Shown: one piece after another, positions 25,501-37,500 of the stretch
Numbering within the stretch: the first letter of the stretch is position 1
Layout: each line of letters opens with the position of its first letter
From: Mermis nigrescens
Taxonomy: Eukaryota > Nematoda > Enoplea > Mermithida > Mermithidae
Direction of reading: 5' to 3'
DNA: 64,000 nucleotides
NCBI GenBank assembly: GCA_036768485.1
Contig: JAVLUZ010000143.1
Span: 4,888,346 to 4,952,345 of the forward strand
Program-made: the position numbers and the translations under genes
Notes under the pieces: model-generated
Told to the model about the DNA's origin: nothing
Databases searched by the model: none
Seen by the model: the letters and a program-made list of their open reading frames with translations, nothing else

Positions 25501-28500
25501 TGATACCTATGTAAGGAATTAGCTATATAAACTTCTTGAATTGAGCAGAAAAGGCTCCGTTCTTTCTGACTCAAGCAATAGCTCTAGTTTTTTTAATCAT
25601 GAAAACATTAAATAGCTATAATACTTCGTTAAAAGCCAAAGAAAATCATTACGATCGTCTGAGGTTATATGTAAAAATCGCTAAAGCTTAACGTAAAAAT
25701 AGCGATGAAGTGATTAAAAGTCGGAAAAATCCTATACTATACACTATACAAGCTTTTGAAAATTAAGAAAATCGCTTCATAGTCTTTTTAAAATCAGAAA
25801 GATAGCCATTTACAAAAATTCTGAATGCAGGAAAATTGCAGAATGGAATGGTTTTTCAGAAGTGTTCCAGTAAAATGTATACGAGTATATCTAGTTCCAC
25901 CATAGAGATCAATTCAGGTGATCTATGCCGTTCGGACTCGATTCAATTATTTGTAATGTGGTTCTTCCCAGTAGTCTTAACAAATATGGATAAAGGTGTT
26001 CATCTTCGACTTTATTTTCCAAAACTTCATTTTAAATTCTGCATTGATCAAAGATTATGCAAACATGCTAAAAATACTTAAAAAGGGTGGATTTAAAATG
26101 TTGTCGTTATTTTTCGCTATAAAATTTCGTTTCACGGAAAATTTTGCTATCCCCAAAATTCCGACTTTGCCCCCGAAAAGTGATAAAAAGTTTTTGGCTG
26201 TACTTGAGCTTCAATTCTTTGGTCAATTCAGAAATTGTGTCGTCAAGCTCCTGTCTTTGTCTGGAATGTTCGTTTTGAGAATCATAAATGTCGCTTTTGA
26301 CCTGCTGAAGTTTATTGAATAATTTTTTCAGTTTTTTAGTTTTCATTTCAACTTCTTGTTGCAATGACGAATAGGTCTGTTGGATTTCAACAGTACTTCC
26401 TTCCTGCGATTCGAGCAGCTGCATCATTTCTCTTTCTTTGCGCTAGAAGCCAGAACGTTATATTAAAGTTATGTAAACTAATATTGTAACCATATATGAT
26501 CTTTAGGGAAAGTTGTTTAGGGTGTTCCCCCAGAAAAACTTTCACACTCCCTCGGAGTTCGCGATTTTCTATAAGTTTCCGGAAATTTCCTCGAAAATTC
26601 GTAGAAAAAATGCTCTTTTAAGCGTTTTTATCTATTTGCTCGAAAGCATCGAATTTTCGGCGCTTCGCACAATATGCTCATGTTATGACCGTATTTCGTT
26701 CAATTAGCTCGATTTTTTTGTTTTTTCGTAATTTATTTGTTTCTAAGCTCCAGAAATTCAAAGCATCGTCCAATACGCACAAAATCGATGTTTTTGACGC
26801 GTATCCACCATTTTTGGGCCCAGAAAGGCATTATTTCGACCCCTCCTAGAATTCCCATCTTATGCATGTCTGATTGTAACCAATCAATTTATCTAGTGCA
26901 TGAAGAAACATTTTGAAACTGCAGTTCTCTCTTAGAAAAACCAACAAATTACTGTAATTGTTACTGGTTTTTGCGAGCACGTTGATGATATCATTAATCC
27001 GGCGTATACTATGAATTGATACTTTCTAGAGCAAAGGCAAAAGATAACAGTTAGACAGTCATCAGGCAGCTGCTCTCTAAGCACAAGAAAACACATGGAA
27101 TCTATAAAGCCTGAGCCTAGATGCGGAAAAAAGTTAAAAATAATTTTAAAAAACTTTACACATTTAAAAGTATACAATAGAAGACACAATCATAGGGAAA
27201 AGACCAATACGTTCAAAGTGCTTTGAATATAACGGCTTAATAAAGACCTTTCTTCACTACTGCTCCATTTTTTCAAGACGTTGCATGATGACCAAGCTTT
27301 CAGCAGCCCAGACAATTAGAAGTTTCCTGTTACTAAATGTACTTGCCATAATATTGCACGCTTCAACGAACTCTCGAAGTCTATGCAAGTAAAGTAACCC
27401 GATTCTTTGTAAAGGAAAATCACAGATCCAAGAACGTTTGTTATGCACAAATTTAGAGACTTTGACATTCTTTGGTTTCTAAGTCTGTTTTGAGTTCCGA
27501 AGGTATCAAAATTTTGGGAAGAGGAAGCGAGCATTTTCACAGGGTAAAATCAACCGTTCTCCTATGTTTGCTTGAAAAAAGATAAATCTAATAAAGGCTT
27601 TAACAAGCAGATTTCAGCATGCAATTCAGATGGGTAAAAGTCTTCATTTTAGAAGATAAGAGGACGGTCCATGTTGGGTAAGGGTCTCCCTCCATCAAAG
27701 ATGAACAACATGGCCGGTGTAAAGAACTTTTTGGAATTTTCGGGTCAAAATGATGTCAAAAATTGGTATTAATCTTAAACTAGCGTTAAAACTATGTTAA
27801 TCTACAGTTTCTGATCAACTTTAAGTACTTTTGGAGGAAATTTTTCATGCTCATCGGTTTTTAGTCTCCAATTTGCCTAATTTTTCTTAGAAAATTTTCC
27901 ATTTTTTCATTCTTGGGGGCCCAGCAGACTCCTCCGAACCCCTACGTACATGTCTGGTCCTAACCAAACCCCTTTTACATGTACATAACAGTAGAAGATG
28001 AATTTTATTTAACCAAGATATGAAGGATGCGAAACCCACCCGACCAATCTTTCCGAACTATGCAGCCAGCAAGACATTTCATTTCTACTCTATCAAACAA
28101 ATTATCGTTCAGGGTAAAAACATTCTTTTCTAGCATTTTTACATTTTTAGAAGGTTTCAATCAAGAGAGGTCAACGAGAAGCCCTCAAAGGATGACCCGT
28201 TATCTCGAACCAAAATTTCGAGCTGTTTTTATTACATTCATATGCATGTAGTACGTGTGATTTGTATTATGCTAGTCTTTATTATACATAGGGCCGTATT
28301 CAGGGGGACAAATGGCCGTAAAAAAATTTTGCCAGGCAAGATAATGCACGGAAAGATAAGAAAATTGCATCTGTTTGCCAGAGAATCGTCAAATTTTCGG
28401 CGCTTCGCGCCGTATGTGGAGCATTTTCTATAGTTTTCCTCAAGCGCAACCAAAGAATGACACTTTTCACGGCCTATTTAAAGAAATACAATTTTATGAG

Positions 28501-31500
28501 CTCAACGTATAGAGCATGTTGAAAAATGTCAAAAAACGCAGTTTTTACGAGCTATCCCTAAGAAATTTACGAGATATTAAGTAATTTTATTTTTGATCCG
28601 CCCCATCCCTCCCACGGCCGGATCCTAGATACGGGTCTGATTACACGCATGCAACTATACTTTACAATGGAGAGAGGCTGCTCGAATAACTTGGTATCTG
28701 CATCAAATTAAGCCATTAAGAATTATGAAGATTGATAAGCAATCTATTTTTCTAAATGCCAAAGCAATTAAATTGTCCATTTTATGACTGAATCTTACTC
28801 GCTGCTCTGTTAACTCAAGTCGTCTTTCCAACAAAACGGCTTCCTGCTTTCTAGTATGATCGATAATATTGTTACCACCGCTTAGAAGCTTGCTTTCCAT
28901 AGCGCTAAAGATGATGTGCATCATAACCAACATGTATACAAGAATTAAGGAAAACATAGAGGAGCGCATTACGTTACTACTTCAAACTCATACTACATGT
29001 ACATACAATCGAAGTTCGTTAATAAACACTCGGATATTAGAAACTCCCGCTCAAGGTTTTTTTGTATTCGGCAAAGATTTTTCCCGATGTACTAAGACTT
29101 TTATGGAACCGTCTTTGTAAAGGATACAAAGATTTTTGGGAAGACAAAAACTGCAAAAAAGGTCTAAAATTCGCAAAAATTGTCGGCGCTTCGCGCCGAA
29201 ATGAATACTTGTGTTCTATATGTATATCTTCATAATGGCAGAAATTGCATTTCGAAAAAAGAATTTCAAATTGCCGTTTTAAGACGATTCTTAGAGATTT
29301 CTGCCCTCAGAAACCCAGAAATTAGCTAAAATACACTATCAAAGTCTGTTTGTACCACATACAAATCGCCACTGTACTATATTATAGTAACCAAAAATGT
29401 GTGTGTACGAAATGTACAACGACTTTTACGGACCATCTTTTTACGTGCACAAACGGACCTTGTACAAAAAAACACAGCTCCCGCTTAGCGAAACCCTTCT
29501 CTTCGGTCCTAACCAACCTGTTATGCTTTGTCAGTTGTAAAGCCGCTTAATAAGTTTTCGGTTAAGTGATAATAAACACGGCTCCATAAGACCGTGGCTG
29601 AAAGACATTTTTTCATTTTTTGTCGGCGAAATTCGGTTAGTAAACAAAACGTTTTGAAAACTAAACTCGCTTCGCGCACAGTGAAGGTCGTAATCAATGA
29701 TATTCAGAAGGATACAGTCATGTTCTGCCACATTATATTACTTTTGGCTACAAAAGCGATACATGACATGTAGAAGTAAATAATTGTCAATCGGATATTA
29801 AGCACACCCGATTAGTAAAGACGGAACCTCTTACCCCTCACGGTGTTTATTAACAGGTTTCGACTGTATATAGCCGACAATATGATGAACATTCAACCAA
29901 TGTTACGCAATGAGGAAAGGGAATTTCACAAATTTTCCATCAAAAATTTGAAAACCTAATTTAAACGCTGTGGTGAGCGAACAATCGTTGAATCAAGAAG
30001 ATTGACGAAATCAAACAAGTTTGAGGTTCCTTTAACATTTCAAAGTCAACGATGATAGGTGTTTAAAAACTTTAAGCTCTGATAAGAAAATATTTCCAGA
30101 ATATGAAGATAATGATTTTGCAACATACGCTAATTCGAGCAGCAAGAGCTTGTCTCGCTTCTTGTTCGGATTTCAGTTGTGAAGCCTTCTGCTCCAATTC
30201 TCTGAGCAATTTATCTTTTTCTTCCAAAATCATACTCCTATTGGCCATAATCGCCCGCTTTTCCTGTTCGAGACGCATTTCCTGCTCTTTAACGTATTCC
30301 TCGTCAAATGTCCTGGAATCGTCGCTGATTTCTTTAGCTTCATCGATGAAATCTACAAAAAAAAACTTGGTGTTTGTTCGAAGAAATGAAAAAATGATGA
30401 TCATATTATGGACAAAAAATAAAGATTCGAAGAAAAACGGTCGCCCACAGCCAGATATGCACAGCATGGAATCCTGTGCGGGGGCTGACATTTTAAAAAT
30501 GCGTTTTTTGCTCAAAAATGCTGGATACGCATCAAACACATCATTTTTTAGCGTTTATGACGATTCTCTATCTTACAATAACGTAAAAACACGGAATAAT
30601 TTTGGGACAATTATTCGAATAAATTGAACACTAAATAGTCAAAAATGAGTATGCAGCGGAACGAGCCGAAAATTTGACACTTTTGAGCAAGCATATAGCG
30701 AAAAACACGTAAAAATAAATTTTCTACAAAATTTCTCGGAAAATCGCAGATTCTGAAGGGGCGAAAACATTTCTAGGAAAGGGAGTTGCAACCACATGTG
30801 GGCGTGGGGGTCGGGGGGTATGGACCCAGTATTTTCTTTTAGTTTTTTCGCAATTTTTTGATGTCAATGGATAGTGTTCGATTAGAAACATTGAAAAATG
30901 GTGTTTTTTTGCCACACCACCATTTTTAGGACCATTTTTTGACCTTTGAAAAAATCTTGCGACCCCCAGAATTTCGGTGCTGCCCACCTTGGTTGTAACC
31001 CCCAAAGCCCCTTCAAGATCGTTTATGACCTCACACATGCTAGATAAATTTGCACGTGACTGCTCTTCTTTGGCCTCTCTCATATGGCTCATATTTTAAA
31101 ATAATCAAAGCAGAGTGTACTCGTACATAAATCGAGCCATACTGAAGTTGTAGCACAAACAGTGTATACCTGCGCTATCATTCGCACTTTTCTTTTTCCT
31201 TCGTCTCTTTTTCGTTCCTCCAAGCGTCTTAAAAGCCAGCGCAGCTTTAAGCCTATAAAAATGATTCTACTTCCTCATTGTTACAAAATGAACAAGGATA
31301 ATTTAAGTGATAAATAAGAATAACAATAATAATAATAATAATAATAATAATTATTATTATTATTATTATTATTAATATTATAATTGATAATGACTGATAT
31401 CAAACCAATTAAATATAAAAATGATAATAAATAATGCTAATAACAAAATAATAAAATATATTCTTATCACCGACTATGAAACCTGTGCAAAACATAAAAA

Positions 31501-34500
31501 TTCCAGGATTGTAAAGTAGGTAATATACTGAAGTAGAAAATACATGCTCTGTGATTTTCCAAGAATCGTAAAAATTGTGCCCTTTTAAGCGTTTTCAGCG
31601 GTATTTCGGCTTAGAAAAGTGTCAGATTTCCGGGCGCTCTGCACTATATGTATATGTACTTAATTTTTGACTATACTTGGTTCACTTTGCTTAAATTTTC
31701 TCGAGATTTCGTCTAATTTTGTGTGCTTTCATCTTCAAGAAGGAACGAATAGCAGTCGTCAGAAACGTCAAAAATTCTGTTCTTGGCACTTATCATCATT
31801 TCAAGGCCCAAAAACCTGCGCTTTATAAAAAAATTTTCCTTACTGACTCCCAGAATTTCTATGCTAAACATGTATGGCGCTATGTACATACGTATACATC
31901 CGCACATTGAACCAATAAGCTACTAAAAAACGGTTTTTAAAGATATAATTAGTCAGATTTCTTATCTGACATGACATCCTCCTAAAACTGGAACCAGGCA
32001 TACGCATGTAATTGCTCATTCGAGATATAATTTTCGACAAAAGGCCTACTTTAGTTCGAAAGATACCTCTGTTTCTTTTCTTTACATGCACGTACTGAAG
32101 CGAAGGTGTGTGCTATAGGATTGAATGGTGTATTCAACTGAAAGCAGTGCGATTCGTACCTACTCACAAGCAAAGCAAAACAACAATCAGAACTTTTACC
32201 GTTGTAATTCTTCTTGAAATTCACGAAGCAGGGCGTCTTTGGGGTCTTCGTTAATATGTGGCTTGTTTTTGATATTCTTCGCTCTATTTGCGTATCTCAG
32301 AGTGCTTAGCGTTTCCTCATAATTATAACTAGCCGGACCAATATTTGCAACCATAACAGTTTTTGCGTTTCCACCCAACGAATCTAGCCATTTAATAAAT
32401 GCGTTTGTTATTTACTGGTAAATTCTCAGTCTTATCATTTCAGCCAATAAGCATCAATTTTTGATACCGAAGATATAAAAGAAGTAAAAAAATGAACTTC
32501 TACTTCTACTATAGGCATGTACTCGCACATTTAATACTGCACGGAAGGTCATAAAAATTTTTCTCTTGAGAAAAATTTACGAGAGCATCTGTGTTCAACT
32601 ACTGAAATATATCTAAACAGATAAAAACGTTCATTGAGTAAAATTTTCATCAACTTGTGAACACTAGTTAGTACATATGATACAAAGCGAAAAGAATGAT
32701 AACAATTGTAGACACGTGTTTATTCAGTAAGTATTTTACTTATTTAAATAAATGCATACACACGAATACATTTAGATTACATAAATTTTAAACACAAACG
32801 CTTACTACGATGTATATAGCGTATATAACACTAAGTTCAAAAATATGAGAAATATCTAATAGGATAAGAACATGACTGTTGACTAAATCATTGCATGCTT
32901 GCAATACTTATATACATACATGATCTTAGGGGGTTTTTGGGGGGTTTTCACCCCCGCAGAATCGTTTTTCACCCCCCCCCCGCAAAACATTTTTCACCCC
33001 CCCCAGAATTGGCGATTTTTCAGAAGTTTCCTAAAGTTACCTGAAAATTGGTAGAAAAAGTCTTTTTAAGGGTTTTTGGCTATCTATTTGCTCAAAATCA
33101 GCCAAATTTTCGGCGTCTCGCGCCATAAATTCATTAAGCGATATATTGGTCAATTTATTCGACTTTTTTCGAAATTTTTTTATGATTTTATGCTCTAGAA
33201 GGATAGAGTATCGTCAGAAACGCCAAAAAACGATGTTTTTTAAAGCGTACCGGCCATTTTTGGGCCCAAAAAAGGCACTTTAGGTTTTCACCCCCCCCCA
33301 GAATTCCCATGCTGTGCATGTCTGCTTATATACCTTGTAAAATACGAGTAAGCTTTGAGTCCCGGTATGGAACATGAGAGCTCTTTCCATCCACTAAAGC
33401 TGATATTACGTTGCCTAATGCCGATAACGATAAATTAATTTTAGTGGCTTCTTTGAAACGATCTCCCTGAAATTTATTCCATTTTAGTCATAACTCATAA
33501 GATATTTTTGACAGAAAAAATGTGACTTGACTCCTACATAAATCACTTTAATTATAAAGTTTTATGAACATTTATTTATGTACTATTCCATCACAAAGCA
33601 TTTTTGTACTCGCCGTAAATAACAAACTCCGATTAATAGTATAACATCTTTTATTCAAAAATAGCGCATGACACACGTAAAATACCTACATACATACACA
33701 TGTAACTTACTCCTACCTACAGCAAAAGAAAGAAGCTTATGAGATCAGTGTTGTTTTTTTGTACAAGGTCCGTTTGTAAATGTACAAAGATGATTCCTAG
33801 AAAGTCTTTGTACATGTTATACACACAAATTTTCGGTTACTATAATATGGTACAGTAGCGATTTTAGTGTGGCAAAAACAGAATTGTGCGACCTTTGGTA
33901 GAGTATTTTAGCTAATTTCTAGGCTTCTTGAGGGCGGAAAGCACTAATAACCGTCTCAAAACGGCGCGAAGCGCCGACAAATTTGACATTTTCCCTTTCA
34001 AAATGCAATTTCTGACATTATAGAGATACACAAAAGAAACCAGTGTTTTTTTTTGCACGGGCCTCTTTGCACCGTGCAAAAAACCTCCCAAAATCCTTTT
34101 GCACGACCGAAAATTTTTTTGTACAATGTATTTTATATACAAAAATTTTCCGCGCTTCGCGCAGTAGGATGCTATAGGTTTAGCCGTTATATCTTTCACA
34201 CTATGTTTACCCTTAGAAAAACGACAGATTTGCGATTTCTGTAACAAATTTTCAGCACATTTAATAGTTTCTGCAGGAATTTAATGCTCAAAAAATAAAA
34301 TGGCATATTTTTCTAGCGATTCATGTTATAAGTGGATAAATTAATAAGTTGCGCGAAGCGCGAAAAATTTTTTCCTATTTTCGAGCCAGAAAATCTTAAA
34401 AATGATCAAATGTAAAATTTTATTTGAAATGTTTATGCTGAAATTATCTATAAAAGTGAAGAAATCGCGCGAAGCGCGAAACTTTATTGGGATTTTCCAA

Positions 34501-37500
34501 ATAAAAACACTTCAGATTTCCTGTTTAAAAACATTTGAAAGCTCTGAAAATGGCATGAGCAAAAAATGAAAAAATAGCGTAATTACCTATTAACATGACG
34601 CAGAAAACTTAATTAACAATTTGTAGGCACTGTAAAGTAAAACAAAAACCTGATGATTTGTTTAACGTGGTCTAGAAATTTACTAAATTAGGGAAAAAAG
34701 TCGAAAAAAGGCATGGGACATCAAGCACTAGTAACGAAAATCTTTGCATTTTTTCCAAAAAGTGCTCATTTGAAACTTTTTGCACTTTAAAAATTGGGTG
34801 ACCTTTGAAAAAAGTAAAACAAGCTAAAACAAGATCCACGTCTTGCTTATTCGGTAATGGAATACGCAAAGTAGAATAAGCCTGTCTGCATCAGAAATGA
34901 AAATAGGATGAAAAATTGAACTCAGTGGGTGCGCTGGATTTTGGTTATATGCGGCGCGAAGCGCCGAAAATTTTTTGATAATTTGATTTTAAAGTGACCT
35001 GGGCGTTCAAAAATCGACATATTTCACATTATTTTTGCCCAAATTTTTCTTTGCACCGTGCAAAAATCACCAAATTTTTTCTTTGCACGGGCCCAAAAAA
35101 AGTTTGCACTGTGCAAAAAAAAACACTGTAACAAACAATTACTCATTTCAGCACGAAGCGCCGAAAATTCTTGCGAATTTCAAACCTTTTTTGCAGTTTT
35201 TGTCTCCCCAAAAATCTTTGTACATGTCCCCAAGTCTTTGTACATCGAGAAAAATCATTGCCGGATTACAAAAAAACAGGTACGAGATGTTCAAAAATCT
35301 AATTAGTGGCACAAAAAAACATCCAAGACGCTTGCATTCATAACTTTTAGACGCTTAGCTACATCCTTAAGGTACATAGCTAGAGCGCTACACCGAATTT
35401 ACTGTTATATTAAAATGCAAAGTTTCATCAGCTAGGCTTTCTTGGCTAGTCCAAAACATCAAGTCTACTAAGAGTCAGTTTCTAAAGCTAAAAACAATTC
35501 AAATTTAATCTATAAATATAAACGGAAGTCACACAAAAACAGCTCTATCACGAAATTCTTCTTTTTAATTAATTCTAATACTTTTGTTATACCTCGCTCT
35601 TTTTCGTAATTTTAGGCACAAGGACCCTAAGTTAATGAAGTACACTTTTATAGCTCGTTGAGAATTCATGAGCATTTTGCGAGCAAATGACTTTCATCAG
35701 TAAAATGATACTTTAACTTCTAACAAGGCTTCGCAAGCTGAAATGAGACATTATGTTTATTGAATGCCATCATTTTTTGCAAAAAATCTAAGGATTCCAA
35801 CTCCTGAACAAGAAATGAGACGATTTTATTGCAAAATTAATTTGCACTCATCAGATTTGTTCTTTTTGTTATGATTTTTATTGTTTTGCCTCATTTCACA
35901 AGGGATGGCATTAATGAAAATTAAAATCCTTGTCGATTCTCATTTATGACTGTTAGAGCGTGTCCGGAAAATTGCTCGCCAACGATCGCTCGACAACAAT
36001 TGCTCCCCAACAATTGCCCGCCAACAATCATTCGACAACAATTGCTCGCCTAGCAATTGCACGCCGAACAATTGCTCGCCTAGCAATTGCTCGCCGGACA
36101 ATTGCTCTCCGGACTATTGCTCGCGAAACTATAGCTCACCGAACGATTGCTCGCCGGACAATGCTCGCCTAACAATTGCGCGCGTGACAATTGCTCGCCA
36201 AACAATCGCTCGTCCAGAAATTGCTCGTCAATTACTTGTCAAGCTTAACTCGGTTTAATTGAGCTTGCTTTCCATCAGGTGTTATTCTATTTATCTAAAT
36301 CACAAGCTTTACAGGGAGATTGGATGATGGATTCTCCAGCCAGAGTCAACCTCCCGAGCTCGCCCCATCACAAGAATTAGCGACAAATTGCATTTTTAGG
36401 CCATTGATGGCTCTTGCTATGGTTCTGAGCAAAAATTGAAGGTTATTTACCCTTCACCCTAAATGACCGGCTGTCTTGACACACATAATTTTAAGCCATT
36501 ACATTTATGATCTGATTATTCGCAAGGAATTTTATTACACTTAGCGGCTCATAAATGTAATGGCTCAAATTTAAAGATGGCGAAGACAGCTTCAATTTTG
36601 CTGAAAAATCTAGGAAAAAACATCCGAAAATGGCCTACAAATGCAATTTTTCGCCTTTTAAGGTGGGGCGAGATCGAGTGACGGCTGATTTTGGCTGGGG
36701 AATACAGCACTTAATCTTCCATGTAACACGTACGATTCAATAAATAGTATAACACTTGATGAAAAGCGAGCATGTCAATTCATGTAAGTGAGTTAAGCTT
36801 GACAAGTAATTGGCGAACAATTGCTGGGGAGCAATTTTGTGGCGAGCCATTGTTAGACGAGCAATTCTTCGGCGAGCCATTGTTCGGCAAGCAATGTGTT
36901 AGGCGAGCAATTGATAGGCGAGCGATTACTAGGCGAGCGACTACTAGGCGAGCGATTGTTGTCGAGCAACTGTTGGCGAGCAATTGTTGGCGAGCAATTT
37001 TCCGGTAATCCTATTAGAGAATTCCAGAAGGTAAAAATGAATTGCCGTAAAATCCATGGTTTGACTTAGCTGGGCAGGATTATTCAAAATCAACTAGGCA
37101 TACTTACAGCCAGATAAATTCTGAAAAAGCTGCAAAAGACCACAAGGCCAGAGCTGTAACAGAACAAAAGTTATTAACTAACATACAGATATGATGGACA
37201 GTTTTTTGTGCCACCATGTACGGAAAATAAACCTTTAATACGCATTTACCATTTTACCAGAAGCTGTCAAATTCAGGTAAAAAAAATTTATAGCACTGCT
37301 AAACAAAACTTTTACATTTTTTCTTTTCCTTGTGCTTTCTAACAGTAAGCTTAGCAGTGATTTGTAAATCAAAAACATACTGTTGTCCCGCTCTTGCTTT
37401 GCCTCTCGCTTCCTGCCAAATCAACCAAGTTCAGGCGACCAACTCTTATATGTGGCTTGGAATCTATCCCAATTTCGCTACATTCTATCGTTATGATAAA

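Noticed and set aside
30103..30627. 174-codon plus-strand ORF
   Set aside because: It is the reverse strand of KIF3B exon 11 and flanking intron. The minus frame has the kinesin sequence and splice sites.
30996..31092. Possible extra KIF3B exon ([20 protein letters not shown])
   Set aside because: No AG acceptor lies at the start of the similar-looking frame, the segment runs into a repeat, and exons 10 and 11 already join in phase without it.
35035..35343. Overlapping plus-strand ORFs around 35 kb
   Set aside because: They translate the end of the CAGTGTTTTTT family. Similar ORFs recur at 39152, 41218 and 43798 without conserved frame.
35964..36240. CRISPR-like array of short similar units
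   Set aside because: Units are contiguous and diverged with no spacers, a matching inverted array lies at 36805-37005, and the genome is eukaryotic. It is a foldback minisatellite arm.
36772..37008. Overlapping ORFs with repeated [12 protein letters not shown] strings
   Set aside because: They are translations of the ATTGCTCGCC minisatellite in both directions.
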